From positions 62,001-126,000 of the forward strand of contig VBWC01000011.1 of the NCBI GenBank assembly GCA_006218035.1: 64,000 nt of DNA. Direction: 5' to 3'. The notes below the pieces were generated by a model that saw only the letters and a list, made by a program, of their open reading frames with translations, ran no database searches and had not been told where the DNA came from. Positions 16,035-25,339 of this stretch are shown here, piece by piece (position 1 is the stretch's first letter; each line of letters starts with the position of its first letter). The position numbers and the translations under genes are program-made. The stretch is from Gammaproteobacteria bacterium (lineage in GTDB: Bacteria > Pseudomonadota > Gammaproteobacteria > VBWC01).

Positions 16035-16421
16035 TCAGTTCAGATCGGCTGCATAGTCACGCAGAATTTCCAGCGGCACAATACCCAGCGCGCGGATATG
16101 CGTGCGCGACAGGAACACCTTCGGCGCCATTCCGTCCCGCTGCGCCTCCAGCCAGCGGGCGGCACACAGGCACCAGCGATTGCCCGGCTTCAGTCCGGCA
16201 AACCCCCATTCCGGCACCGGTGTCGACAGGTCGTTGCCCTTGAAGCGCGAATATTCAAGGAACTCCTGCGTGACTTCGATGCAGACGGTATGGGAGCCGA
16301 CGTCGTGATCGCTGGTATTGCAGCAACCATCACGAAAAAACCCGGTGACCGGCTTGTCACTGCAGGTCTGCAGCGCCTCGCCAAAGACGTTGATCGATTC
16401 ATCCTGTTCGACAATTTTCAT
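16035..16421 (-). CDS. DUF2237 family protein
   Basis: The 128-residue cytosolic protein starts at ATG 16421 because family similarity begins there (NVFGEALQTCSDKPVTGFFRDGCC). The longer frame from 16625 adds unrelated residues. Conserved cysteines (TGFFRDGCC, HTVCIEV and WCLCAARW) and the PGNRWCLCA block define DUF2237, a family of unknown function common in Proteobacteria. The clustered cysteines suggest metal or redox chemistry, which is not established. It appears monocistronic. Confidence 0.88.
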   Translation of the reverse strand: MKIVEQDESINVFGEALQTCSDKPVTGFFRDGCCNTSDHDVGSHTVCIEVTQEFLEYSRFKGNDLSTPVPEWGFAGLKPGNRWCLCAARWLEAQRDGMAPKVFLSRTHIRALGIVPLEILRDYAADLN

Positions 16422-16741
16422 AATGCAGTCATTATAGCGGCGAAGCGGCCCAGCGGCAGCTATTGTTTGCGTTAAAAATCGCAAGCCCGCCGATAGGGAA
16501 ACCCGGACACGCCGTTGCGACGCACACACCGAAAGCCGTAGGTATAGTCCGGGTTGCTGTCGGGTTAAATGCTCAATACGACCCGTTATCGAACACGGAA
16601 CGGTAACGGGCGTACCGGTTTTCACACCGGTTACCCGAGAGCGCTGAATTAATGGCTATGACTACCTGCGAGGTGCCGAGCGTTTTCTAATATGCGGGAT
16701 ATGCCCGGCAGCAAGGTTGGGGTAATTTTCATGGCGAGGCA

Positions 16742-18778
16742 TCATCGCTGCTGTAGCAACAGTACAGTGCCGTCCCATCGCAGAGGCGGTCGTACGGCAT
16801 TGGTTTCCGCTAACGGGCGTAAGGCCTCGCGTGAAACAAGACCGCTGACATCCTCGCGGAACATGGTGAGCGGCGTGTCAAAGTCGTGGCCGGTATATGC
16901 GGTCGTAAACAGCGGCATCGGAGCAAAGCGCTCATAGAACGAGACGTTGCCTATCCATAAAGGCGCGGTTTCATTGTTTTCCGTGCCCAGCTCGACATAC
17001 GACGGCCACAGGCGCAATACCAGTCCGCGGTCGGGCGATCCCGTGTCGCGTACCAGCACCAGCGACTCGTACCAGCCGTCATGTACCTGCGGCAGTACCG
17101 GCAGTTGATTGATCGTGGCGTCGGAACTGAACCAGTAAAGGCCCGATGTGAATGACAACGGTAGGCGCGGTTGCCAGCCGTGTTGTTCCAGCTGCGTCCG
17201 CAACGCGTCCAGCTGTCCGGCGTATTGCACGGTCAATGGATGATGATGGCGCGCACGCAGGTCGGCGCGGTAAGCCGGCAATGTCTGCCAGCTGTGATTC
17301 CACCACTGCTCCAGGTCCATGACCTGTGTTTCGATTACCGGTGTGTAGCGTCGCAGCTCATCGGCATGATGTTGGTTGACATGCCACGTGCCGGAAATCA
17401 GAAACGTGCTGGCGACGAGCATCGTGAGCTTGCCGGCCGAGACCGGCGGCGGCCGGTGCCGCCGGTAGGCGATGCCGAGCAACGCCACCCAGGCGAGCCC
17501 AAGCGCGATGCCACCGAGCACATCGGTCAGCCAGTGCGCGCCGAGATAGAGCCGCGACAGCGCCACCATCGCCACCCAGCTGCCGGCGGCAACGTATGGC
17601 AGCCAGCGCACCGGGCCGGCGCGTTCGCGGGCGATCATCACCGCAAGAAAACCGTAGATGACGACACTCATCGTCGCGTGGCCGCTGGGAAATGCATAGT
17701 CGGCGATTTCCGCATAAAGCGTCGGCGGACGTTCAACGTGCAGCAGCGCCTTCATTGCCGATGCCATCAGCGTGCCGAAAATTACCGCACCCATCCAGTG
17801 TCCGGCGGCCAGCCAGCGCCGCTGCCACGCCAGCCAGCCGAGCACGGCGATAAATACCGGCACATTGACGCGCGAACTGCTAAGTTGGGAAACGGCGACC
17901 ATGATCCCGTCGGCAAACGGCGTGCGCAGGCCTTCGAAGAAATGAAACACCATCGTGTTGACGCGTGTGATCGAGTCGCCGCCCAGACTTTCGACGACAA
18001 TAAAAAATGCCGTCGCCGCGACAATCAGCACCGTGCCCAGGATCAACAGTCCGCGCAGTTCCGGGTGATTCGGATCGATGACCGACGCGGTCAGCGGACC
18101 CAGCACGCGGCGCGAGCGGCTCCATGCCAGCGAGCGTTGCAGCATGTCATTGGCGCGCGGCTGGATGAATATAGCCACCTTGCGTACCATCCACTGCACG
18201 AGCCACAGCGCCGCCACCAGTACGACCACCAGGATAGCGAGCCGCGCGGCCACCTCCGAGGCGAGACCGAGTGACGCGCCGAACGCCATGCCGGGCAGGA
18301 TATTCGCGGGAGCCCACACGAGGGCCGATGACACATTGATGAGTAGAAAATAGCCCGGCGACATGCCGGCCATGCCGGCGACCGCCGGGATGATCGGGCG
18401 TACCGGTCCGACGAAACGTCCGAACAGGATGCTTTTACCGCCGTGTTTTTCGAAAAACCTTTCGCCGCGCTCCATCAGCCGCGGATAGCGGCGAAACGGC
18501 CACATTGTGCGCAGTCCCTGTTTATAGTGATGACCGATCCAGAAACTGATGCCGTCACCGGCGATCGCGCCGGCGATCGCCCAGGCCAGCGTGCTCCACA
18601 GATTCATGCTGCCGGTGGCGATCAGCGCGCCAACACCGAAGATCAGCGTTGCGCCCGGAACGAACAGCCCGATGATTACCAGCGACTCGGTCAGCGCAAT
18701 CAAGAACACGAGCAGACCGGCCCAGGTCGGATGATGCGCAACCCAGTCGAGCAGCGCCTGGAGAAAGGAGGTGTCCAT
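16742..18778 (-). CDS. DedA-PAP2-LssY three-domain membrane protein
   Basis: The 678-residue protein fuses three modules. Residues 1-205 are a DedA/VTT membrane domain with FGRFVGPVRPIIPAVAGMAGM, characteristic of lipid scramblase-like DedA proteins. Residues of about 235-450 form a type-2 phosphatidic acid phosphatase (PAP2) domain with all three motifs: KALLHVERPP, PSGHATMS and SRLYLGAHWLTD. The remaining C-terminal region (TPVIETQVMDLEQWW onward) resembles the LssY C-terminal domain. The predicted job is lipid or undecaprenyl-phosphate recycling at the inner membrane. The downstream neighbour is a minus-strand DUF2237 gene about 320 nt away. An uncharacterised lipoprotein gene lies upstream. 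Confidence 0.92.
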   Translation of the reverse strand: MDTSFLQALLDWVAHHPTWAGLLVFLIALTESLVIIGLFVPGATLIFGVGALIATGSMNLWSTLAWAIAGAIAGDGISFWIGHHYKQGLRTMWPFRRYPRLMERGERFFEKHGGKSILFGRFVGPVRPIIPAVAGMAGMSPGYFLLINVSSALVWAPANILPGMAFGASLGLASEVAARLAILVVVLVAALWLVQWMVRKVAIFIQPRANDMLQRSLAWSRSRRVLGPLTASVIDPNHPELRGLLILGTVLIVAATAFFIVVESLGGDSITRVNTMVFHFFEGLRTPFADGIMVAVSQLSSSRVNVPVFIAVLGWLAWQRRWLAAGHWMGAVIFGTLMASAMKALLHVERPPTLYAEIADYAFPSGHATMSVVIYGFLAVMIARERAGPVRWLPYVAAGSWVAMVALSRLYLGAHWLTDVLGGIALGLAWVALLGIAYRRHRPPPVSAGKLTMLVASTFLISGTWHVNQHHADELRRYTPVIETQVMDLEQWWNHSWQTLPAYRADLRARHHHPLTVQYAGQLDALRTQLEQHGWQPRLPLSFTSGLYWFSSDATINQLPVLPQVHDGWYESLVLVRDTGSPDRGLVLRLWPSYVELGTENNETAPLWIGNVSFYERFAPMPLFTTAYTGHDFDTPLTMFREDVSGLVSREALRPLAETNAVRPPLRWDGTVLLLQQR

Positions 18779-18810
18779 CGGGCGGCGATTATACCCGGTC
18801 GCTCAGCGAA

Positions 18811-19848
18811 CTATAGCCGCCAGCCCCAGTATTCAAGAAAGTCGGCGAACGGCCACATGTCCGACGCGTTGCGCCGCCAGGGCTTGAGGCTGGTATAAAA
18901 CACGCTGCCGGTCTCGGCGGCGGGTCCGTAGTCCTTGTCGATACCGACGCGCGGGTCCAGCGCCCACCAGCTCATCAACAGAAACTCGAACGGTTTGCGC
19001 GCGTTTTTCACATAGCCCTGGTTCCGGCCGGACGGTTCGTAGAACGAGGTGGTTCCTTGCCCCAGCGGTAACTGCTGCAGCGTCGCCATCGGCGCGATAG
19101 TCGCCGGAATGATCCGGTAGTTCGCGGCGACCTGTGCCGGTGATACGACCTGGACATCCATGACCCGGTGTGTGCCACTGCGCAGATAAACGACGATACG
19201 CTGGTCAGGCGTGAACGCTGCCGGGTAATCCAGACGTGCCGGCAGCACTTCGCCGAACACCGGCTGCGTGTAGGCCGGCCAGTCCGCCGGGTAGGCGCGG
19301 CGATCGAGGTAACTGGTCGGGACGAAGGCCAGGTAACAGCCGCAGGTATGCACGGTAGTAATCAGCAACGGCTGTTGTTTTTCATTCAGGGTGACAATGA
19401 CGAACAGGCCGCCGTTGCTGCCCGCGGTCAGGTGAAACGGCCACAGGCTATAGGGCACGCGCTCGAAATGCACGCGGTAGATCAGGTTGATGTAGGTGCT
19501 GTTGCCGGCGGTGAACTCGCGCTGCTGCACATAGTAGACCGGCTGCTGCGGATCGACGTACACCTGTTCCGTGCCATCGTCATCGGTACGCGCGCTGGCG
19601 CGGCCGATGCGATTGAACGATTGCCGCTGATCCTGCGGCACGATAAGCGGCGCGTAAAGCGTCAACAGATCGCGGTGATCGGCCGCGTCATAGGCGGCGG
19701 CGGGGCCTGTCAGCAACGGCGGCTGCGATGCGCATGCCGACAACAGCACCAGCCAGGCGAGCACCGCGGCGGCAAGCGCCGCCCGGCCCGGGTAGCGCAG
19801 AGCATTCGCCGGCCCGGGGGTGACTGCCCGTCGTGTGGTGTTTAACAT
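18811..19848 (-). CDS. Putative lipoprotein of unknown function
   Basis: The 345-residue precursor has a membrane segment at about residues 22-37 ending LLSACASQ, a clear lipobox. The mature region starts about residue 39 and has alternating beta strands and a CGCY motif (HTCGCYLAFVPTSYLDRR). The family is unassigned. The ATG at 19848 leaves a long N-terminal extension before the hydrophobic core, so a later start cannot be excluded. It lies 32 nt upstream of the DedA-PAP2-LssY gene on the same strand, so the two are likely co-transcribed and may act together at the cell envelope. Confidence 0.75.
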   Translation of the reverse strand: MLNTTRRAVTPGPANALRYPGRAALAAAVLAWLVLLSACASQPPLLTGPAAAYDAADHRDLLTLYAPLIVPQDQRQSFNRIGRASARTDDDGTEQVYVDPQQPVYYVQQREFTAGNSTYINLIYRVHFERVPYSLWPFHLTAGSNGGLFVIVTLNEKQQPLLITTVHTCGCYLAFVPTSYLDRRAYPADWPAYTQPVFGEVLPARLDYPAAFTPDQRIVVYLRSGTHRVMDVQVVSPAQVAANYRIIPATIAPMATLQQLPLGQGTTSFYEPSGRNQGYVKNARKPFEFLLMSWWALDPRVGIDKDYGPAAETGSVFYTSLKPWRRNASDMWPFADFLEYWGWRL

Positions 19849-20203
19849 ATTGCCCGAAAATTCAGTGGTGCGGTTGTTGTATATCGTTATGCTAGATTAC
19901 CTTACCATGTTATCGCGGTGTCGCCGGGCCGTGCGCAAGGGCGCGTCTGATCGGTTTTCGGTCCGTCATTCCCGAGCATGCGCGAGCCCATGGATGGGCG
20001 AGATTGCGTCCTGCCGGGAGCAAGGACCGAGACCATGTCGGGAACCAATGGTCGAGACCCGGAATCCAGCAACACACTGTTTCGAAAGCGCTGGATTCCC
20101 GCGAAGTTTATGCCCGGAGGGTACGGGAATGACGAAAAGGTGATTAATGTGAGAGGCTGGATTAACAATATCAAGCAGGTTTCCCTGGCGGTAAACCGAA
20201 GGA
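19849..20203. other. Repeat-containing intergenic region
   Basis: This 355-bp gap between divergent genes holds the composite repeat at 19964-20134 and no convincing coding frame. Translations across it in several frames are products of the repeat. Confidence 0.7.
19964..20134. repeat. Composite palindromic repeat (dRS3-like), copy 2
   Basis: A 171-bp unit is bounded by perfect 11-bp terminal inverted repeats, CGTCATTCCCG and CGGGAATGACG. Inside, GGAATCCAG (20061-20069) and CTGGATTCC (20091-20099) form a second dyad. The right half (20091-20130) is identical to the 40-bp repeat inside the ArsR gene at 6392-6431. The structure resembles non-autonomous dRS3-type insertion units. Confidence 0.8.
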
Positions 20204-20617
20204 ATGACGTCCGTGGAAGATCTGGTCTATGCGCTGGTTCAGGTGGCACACAATTTCGGTGCTGCGATGGTCGTCGGCGGCAGCGCGGCGGCGGTCTGGT
20301 TTGTCAGTGACGACGCGATATTGCGCCGCCTGGCGCTGCTCGTCGCCGTTGGCTGGGCGCTGCAGGCCGCCAGCGGCGCCGCGTTCGGCGCGACCAGTTT
20401 CTACTATTATGGCGAATTTCCGGATATCCATGGAACCGCCATTGCCGCGCTGGTGATCAAGGTGCTGTGTGCCATGACCGGTTTTGTTCTCGCGGTGGTC
20501 TATATGAAATGGGCGGCCGACTGGGAGGAATATCAGCGCTACGTCGCGCGGCACACGCTGTTCGGTCTGGGCGCGCTGGCATTCACCGCCGCGGCATTCC
20601 TGCGCTGGTTTTCGTAA
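20204..20617 (+). CDS. Four-helix inner-membrane protein (137 aa)
   Basis: The protein has four hydrophobic segments, about residues 12-30, 38-64, 74-98 and 116-135. A histidine in VAHNFGAAMVVGGSA (TM1) and another in the loop before TM3 (DIHGTA) are spaced as in small cytochrome- or copper-related membrane proteins, but no heme-binding signature is proven. The ATG at 20204 has an AAGGA ribosome binding site whose surroundings repeat the GGAATGACG word of the adjacent repeat. I do not recognise the family. It faces the YugP gene convergently. Confidence 0.65.
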   Translation: MTSVEDLVYALVQVAHNFGAAMVVGGSAAAVWFVSDDAILRRLALLVAVGWALQAASGAAFGATSFYYYGEFPDIHGTAIAALVIKVLCAMTGFVLAVVYMKWAADWEEYQRYVARHTLFGLGALAFTAAAFLRWFS

Positions 20618-20625
20618 TCGTCCGG

Positions 20626-20647
20626 CAGGCGGTTTCTCAACAGTCTG
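20626..20647. repeat. Degenerate copy of the CAGGCTGTT hairpin
   Basis: CAGGCGGTTTCTCAACAGTCTG differs at two positions from the reverse complement of 6338-6359. It sits at the convergent ends of the membrane-protein and YugP genes and may act as a weak terminator. Confidence 0.5.
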
Positions 20648-21331
20648 TCAGCGGCGCAGTACGGCGATCCAGCGTGCCATATTGAGCAGGCCGGCGAGCG
20701 AGCTTGCCACATAGGTGAACGCGCAGGCGCGCAGTATGCGGCGGACGTGACGTTCCTCGTCGTCATTGATATACCGGCCGCCTTTCAACAGCGGCAGCGC
20801 CCGCGTGAAGCTGGCATCCCATTCGGTCGGCAGCGTGACCAGATGCACCAGCGAGCTCACGCCGATCGACACCAGCCCGATCAGAAACATGGCCAGACCG
20901 GCGGATGGTGCCCGTGCGGCGAGCGCCACCACCGGAATCGCCAGCATCGCGACCGAGCCGATCTTCTCGGCGTGCCGGGCGATGATCACCAGCCGGGTAC
21001 GTGCCCGCAGCGGCGGATAGCCGGCGTGGTCCTGGATCGCATGGCCGACTTCGTGCGCGGCAGTGGCGATCGCCGTCAGTGACTTGCCGTTGATGTTTTC
21101 CGGCTGCAGGCGCACACACCTGGCGATGGGATCGTAATGATCGCCGGCCGCGGTGGTTTCCACGCCGACGTTTTGCAGGCCGCACTGGTTCAGCAGATGG
21201 CGCGCGAGCTCGCCGCCTGTCCCCGGGAAATGCGGTTGCGGCTTGCTGTACCGCGCGAGCACGCGGCGCACCCACCACTGGGGCCCGAAGATCAGCGCGA
21301 TGACGACCAGGAACAGCAGTACGAAATGCAT
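20648..21331 (-). CDS. YugP-type zinc metallopeptidase, membrane-bound
   Basis: The 227-residue protein has an N-terminal membrane segment (LLFLVVIALIFGPQWW), the zinc-binding AAHEVGHAIQ motif at about residues 91-100, and further membrane helices in the C-terminal half (SVAMLAIPVVALAA, AMFLIGLVSIGVSSLVHLV). The glutamate in TEWDASFTRAL is the probable third ligand. This is the YugP (DUF-type neutral zinc metallopeptidase) family, integral membrane proteases of unknown substrate. It seems complete and is monocistronic. Confidence 0.92.
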   Translation of the reverse strand: MHFVLLFLVVIALIFGPQWWVRRVLARYSKPQPHFPGTGGELARHLLNQCGLQNVGVETTAAGDHYDPIARCVRLQPENINGKSLTAIATAAHEVGHAIQDHAGYPPLRARTRLVIIARHAEKIGSVAMLAIPVVALAARAPSAGLAMFLIGLVSIGVSSLVHLVTLPTEWDASFTRALPLLKGGRYINDDEERHVRRILRACAFTYVASSLAGLLNMARWIAVLRR

Positions 21332-21381
21332 AGCCGACAGGGTAAACCGGCAGGTTCCGGTTTTACCAGCGCTGCGGGTTT

Positions 21382-21924
21382 TTAAAGGGAGCCTATGGGC
21401 CGGGACTGCGCCGCGTTACCGACGGCGCGCATCCGCTTGGTCAGTTTTTTCGCAGCGTCGAGATCGATCGCCGTCGGCACGTAATGTACACCGCGGAATT
21501 CACCGTCGACCATGGCGATATTGATCAGATAGGTGCGTCCCGCGGCAAAGTTGAAGGTCCGGGTTTTCGTCTTTTTCGTAAGCTTGTTAATGCGGCCGAA
21601 CGCGGTATCGTTGTGGACCGTGATCTTGGCGCCTGCGGTTTCCTTTAGAAAAACCAGCAGGTACTCGCCCTTGTCGATCTGCAACAATTCCGTGTCGTTA
21701 ATGTCGACCGTAATGATGTTGTCCGCCGCGCCCATCGGCTTCTCGGTACGCGGCCGGATGAAGTAGACCGTCGCGCCGCTGCCTTCACCGACAACATATG
21801 GATTGCCGCTGACGACCTCAGAGCGCGACAGGCTATCGGTTTTTTCCAGGAAGGAACAGCCAGCGAGCAGCCCGAGCAAGGCCACCACGGTGACAAACGT
21901 TTTTGCTATCGCATTGAAATTCAA
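21382..21924 (-). CDS. DUF2846-like lipoprotein
   Basis: The 180-residue precursor is read from a TTG at 21924, upstream of which a GGGG-containing site is found. The longer frame starting at TTG 22014 adds a polar N-terminus incompatible with export. The signal peptide (FNAIAKTFVTVVALLGLLAGC) ends in a strong lipobox. The mature region (GATVYFIRPR, LLQIDKGEYLLVFLKET, RTYLINIAMVDGEF) follows the DUF2846 beta-sandwich pattern of envelope lipoproteins. Function is unknown. The start codon is the least certain point. Confidence 0.75.
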   Translation of the reverse strand: MNFNAIAKTFVTVVALLGLLAGCSFLEKTDSLSRSEVVSGNPYVVGEGSGATVYFIRPRTEKPMGAADNIITVDINDTELLQIDKGEYLLVFLKETAGAKITVHNDTAFGRINKLTKKTKTRTFNFAAGRTYLINIAMVDGEFRGVHYVPTAIDLDAAKKLTKRMRAVGNAAQSRPIGSL

Positions 21925-22226
21925 ACGCTTACCCCGGTCTATCCGATAGACCTGTCGTGACGCAAACCCGGTATCGTCCGAATAATCGCATTCCTCTCGA
22001 GCGAACTCAAGCAATCCGGCGACTTTTCGTCAACGCCTGACGCGGCGTGCGAGGATTTTTCCGCGCTTGTTGCGATGCGGGTGGGGTATACTGCGTTCCC
22101 TCGTGATCGCTTGCCCTGACTCTGGGAGGGGTTCGCGTGCGTTATGCACGCCGGGCCGGGCCGATCCTTGGCTTGCCATTAGTTTTCGATTCCAGGCTTT
22201 CGTGTAGCGTGTAGAAGGAGACAGTT
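21925..22226. other. Intergenic region upstream of prk
   Basis: This 302-bp divergent gap contains a TATACT hexamer at 22087-22092, a possible -10 for prk with only a weak -35. It also contains a short hairpin GCGTGC-GTTAT-GCACGC at 22135-22151 in the untranslated leader. No coding frame is supported. No CbbR-like gene lies next to it. Confidence 0.4.
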
Positions 22227-23102
22227 ATGTCAACCAGGCACCCCATTATTGCAGTGACCGGTTCCTCGGGGGCGGGAACCTCGACAGTCAAGGCGGCGTT
22301 CGAACATATCTTCCGGCGCGACGACATCAAGGCCGAGATCGTCGAAGGCGACAGTTATCATCGCTATGATCGCGTCACAATGAAAAAGAAGATGGAGGAA
22401 TACGCCAGCGAAGGGAGAACGCTGAGCCATTTCGGGCCGGAGGCCAACGTGTTCGACAAGCTTGAAGAGCTGTTCCGGGCCTACAGCGAAACCGGTACCG
22501 GCGAGAAGCGTTACTACCTGCACAACGAGGAAGAGGCGAAACCGTATAACCAGAAGCCCGGCGAATTCACGCCATGGCAGAAACTGGCCGCCGGCGCCGA
22601 CCTGCTGTTTTACGAGGGGCTGCACGGCGGTGTCGTGACTGACACGGTCGATGTGGCGCGCTGGGTGGACCTGCTGATCGGCGTCGTGCCGATCGTCAAC
22701 CTGGAGTGGATACAGAAGATCCATCGCGATACGTCGGCGCGCGGCTATTCCGCCGCGGCAGTGACCGACACGATCCTGCGCCGCATGCCGGACTACGTGA
22801 AAACGATCACGCCGCAGTTCTCGCGCACCGATATCAATTTCCAGCGCGTGCCGATCGTCGATACGTCGAACCCGTTCATCGCGCGCGATATCCCGACGCC
22901 GGACGAGAGTTTTGTCATCATCCGTTTCCGTTACCCGAAAAAGCACGATTTTCCGTATTACCTGCAGATGCTGCATGGCTCGTGGATGTCGCGCCATAAC
23001 ACGCTGGTGGTGCCGGGCGGCAAGATGGGTATGGCGATGGAGATCATTATCTACCCGGTCATTCACGATATGATGGAAAAGAAGCGCAAGGCCGCCGTCT
23101 GA
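22227..23102 (+). CDS. prk: Phosphoribulokinase
   Basis: The 291-residue cytosolic kinase makes ribulose-1,5-bisphosphate from ribulose-5-phosphate and ATP, the step committing carbon to the Calvin cycle. The P-loop GSSGAGTST is at residues 12-20. The EGDSYHRYDR segment carries the catalytic aspartate, and ADLLFYEGLHGG and the KIHRDTSARGYS region match the short class I proteobacterial enzyme. A GGAG-type ribosome binding site precedes ATG 22227. A GC-rich terminator follows at 23123-23150. RuBisCO is not in the window. The presence of prk is the main evidence for autotrophy. Confidence 0.97.
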   Translation: MSTRHPIIAVTGSSGAGTSTVKAAFEHIFRRDDIKAEIVEGDSYHRYDRVTMKKKMEEYASEGRTLSHFGPEANVFDKLEELFRAYSETGTGEKRYYLHNEEEAKPYNQKPGEFTPWQKLAAGADLLFYEGLHGGVVTDTVDVARWVDLLIGVVPIVNLEWIQKIHRDTSARGYSAAAVTDTILRRMPDYVKTITPQFSRTDINFQRVPIVDTSNPFIARDIPTPDESFVIIRFRYPKKHDFPYYLQMLHGSWMSRHNTLVVPGGKMGMAMEIIIYPVIHDMMEKKRKAAV

Positions 23103-23122
23103 GCGGCCATGCCAGTCACAAT

Positions 23123-23150
23123 ACGGGGGGTCCGGACTGCCGCCCCCCGT
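23123..23150 (+). terminator. Intrinsic terminator after prk
   Basis: ACGGGGGG (23123-23130) pairs with CCCCCCGT (23143-23150) around a 12-nt loop, 20 nt after the prk stop. The following TGCTTGCTC is only weakly T-rich, so termination may be partial. Confidence 0.6.
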
Positions 23151-23248
23151 TGCTTGCTCACCGGTCTGCCGCGGCGGTACTTCCCTGCACCGCACGGAAC
23201 CCCTGAATAAATCTGGATGCTCGTGAACCAGCCGATGGCAGCCCGCTT

Positions 23249-25339
23249 ATGACCGACCATTTTCCCGCCAACCATCTCGCCAACGAAACCAGCCCGTATT
23301 TGCTGCAACACGCGCACAACCCGGTACAATGGCACCCGTGGGGCGCCGCCGCGCTGGCAACCGCGCGGCAGCAAGACAAACCCATCCTGCTGTCCATCGG
23401 CTACTCGGCGTGTCACTGGTGTCACGTGATGGCGCACGAGTCGTTCGAGGATGAGGCCACCGCGGCGTTGATGAATGAGTTATTCGTCAACATCAAGGTC
23501 GACCGCGAGGAGCGCCCCGATCTCGACAAGATCTATCAGCTCAGCCACAGCCTGCTGACGCGCCGCAACGGCGGCTGGCCGCTCACGGTATTCCTGGCGC
23601 CCGGCACGCATGTGCCGTTTTTCGCGGGCACCTATTTTCCGAAGGAGCCGCGTTACGGCATGCCGTCGTTCCAGGAGCTGCTGCGCCATATCGACCGCGT
23701 CTACCGCGAACATCGTCCGGAGATCGACGAGCAGAACACGATGTTCCTGAACGCGCTGCAACAGGTGAGTACCGCGCCGTCAGACGCTGACGCAGCGATC
23801 GGGCCGGCAGTACTCGACATGGCGCGCAACCAGCTTGAGCATAGTTACGACCCCGCGCATGGCGGCTTCGGCGGCGCGCCGAAATTCCCGCACCCGCCGA
23901 ATCTGGAGCGGCTGTTGCGGCACTGGTCGGCAACGGCGGTCGCCGGCAACCCGGACGGCAAGGCGCTCGACATGGTGCTGAACACGCTGATGAAGATGGG
24001 CGACGGCGGCATCTTCGATCAGCTCGGCGGCGGCTTCTACCGCTATTCGGTCGATGAACGCTGGATGATCCCGCATTTCGAGAAAATGCTGTATGACAAC
24101 GCGCTGCTGCTCGCCGTCTGCGCGCAGTCGCTGCAGATCAGCGGCAATCCGTTATTCGAGCGCCTCATCACCGAGACTGCGGACTGGGTGATGCGAGAGA
24201 TGCAATCGCCCGACGGCGGTTACTATTCGACGCTGGATGCCGATTCCGAAGGCGAGGAAGGAAAGTTCTATGCGTGGACGCGCGACGAGATCGCTGCGGT
24301 ACTGTCCGGCAATGAACGCGCGCTGATCGAGCGCCGCTTCGGTTTCGACGGGCCGCCGAACTTCGAACACCAGTGGCATCTGCACATGCAGGCCGGCCTG
24401 AGCCAGCTGGCCGGTGAGTTCTCGCTGAGCCGTGAACAGGTGCTGGCGACGGTCGATGCCGCGCGGCGCAAGCTGTTCGCCAGGCGCGAACAGCGCGTGC
24501 GCCCGGGCCGTGACGAAAAAATCCTGCCGGCCTGGAACGGCCTGATGATCAAGGGCATGGCGCTGGCGGGGCGGGTGCTGAATCGCGCGGACATTATTGA
24601 GTCCGCGCAGCGCGCTGTCGATTTTGTCTACCAAACGATGTGGCGGAACGGTCGCCTGCTGGCGACCTGCAAGGACGGTCACGCGCATCTGATGGCGTAT
24701 CTTGACGACCACGCGTTTCTGCTCGACGGCCTGCTCGAGTTGTTGCAAACGCGCTGGCGGCGCGCCGATCTCGATTTCGCCGTTGCGCTGGCCGAGGTGC
24801 TGCTGAGCCATTTTGAAGACAACGCCGACGGCGGGTTCTTTTTCACCGCCCATGATCACGAGCAACTGATCCAGCGTCCCAAACCGTACGCCGACGATGC
24901 GCTACCGGCCGGTAATGGCGTTGCGGCGCTGGCACTGCAACGGCTCGGACATCTGCTCGGCGAGACACGCTATCGGGCGGCAGCCGAACGCGCGATCAAG
25001 GCGGCGTGGCCGGCGGTCATGCAGGCGCCGTATGCCCACAACGCGATGCTGGCAGCAGTCGAGGAATATTTGTATCCGCCGCAGGTGATCGTGTTGCGCG
25101 GCGTATGGCCGGATATGGAGCCATGGCTGACGCGCTGCAATACGCCTTATGCACCGCGGCGCAGCGCGATGGCGGTGCCGGACGATGCGAGCGGATTGCC
25201 CGGGTTGCTCGGTGAGCGCCGCGCGGCTGACGGTCACGTCGTTGCCTACGTGTGCAGCGGCACGGTATGCGCGGCGCCGGTCACGTCATTGGCCGGACTC
25301 GATGCCGCGCTACGCGACGCCGAGGCCCGGGCGGACTGA
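23249..25339 (+). CDS. DUF255/YyaL thioredoxin-domain protein
   Basis: The 696-residue cytosolic protein belongs to the YyaL/SPATA20 family. The N-terminal thioredoxin-like domain ([21 protein letters not shown], then [12 protein letters not shown] with a CHWC redox pair at about residues 54-57) is followed by an (alpha/alpha)6-type domain resembling glycosidases and epimerases, with [21 protein letters not shown] and [21 protein letters not shown]. The biochemical role is not settled. The stop codon touches the GTG start of the following Kelch gene (TGAGTG), so the two are translationally coupled. It lies 146 nt downstream of prk, separated by the terminator. Confidence 0.93.
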   Translation: MTDHFPANHLANETSPYLLQHAHNPVQWHPWGAAALATARQQDKPILLSIGYSACHWCHVMAHESFEDEATAALMNELFVNIKVDREERPDLDKIYQLSHSLLTRRNGGWPLTVFLAPGTHVPFFAGTYFPKEPRYGMPSFQELLRHIDRVYREHRPEIDEQNTMFLNALQQVSTAPSDADAAIGPAVLDMARNQLEHSYDPAHGGFGGAPKFPHPPNLERLLRHWSATAVAGNPDGKALDMVLNTLMKMGDGGIFDQLGGGFYRYSVDERWMIPHFEKMLYDNALLLAVCAQSLQISGNPLFERLITETADWVMREMQSPDGGYYSTLDADSEGEEGKFYAWTRDEIAAVLSGNERALIERRFGFDGPPNFEHQWHLHMQAGLSQLAGEFSLSREQVLATVDAARRKLFARREQRVRPGRDEKILPAWNGLMIKGMALAGRVLNRADIIESAQRAVDFVYQTMWRNGRLLATCKDGHAHLMAYLDDHAFLLDGLLELLQTRWRRADLDFAVALAEVLLSHFEDNADGGFFFTAHDHEQLIQRPKPYADDALPAGNGVAALALQRLGHLLGETRYRAAAERAIKAAWPAVMQAPYAHNAMLAAVEEYLYPPQVIVLRGVWPDMEPWLTRCNTPYAPRRSAMAVPDDASGLPGLLGERRAADGHVVAYVCSGTVCAAPVTSLAGLDAALRDAEARAD

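Noticed and set aside
22230-23195. Long minus-strand ORF antisense to prk
   Set aside because: It is rich in Arg/His/Asp typical of antisense translation, while the plus strand encodes an intact phosphoribulokinase.
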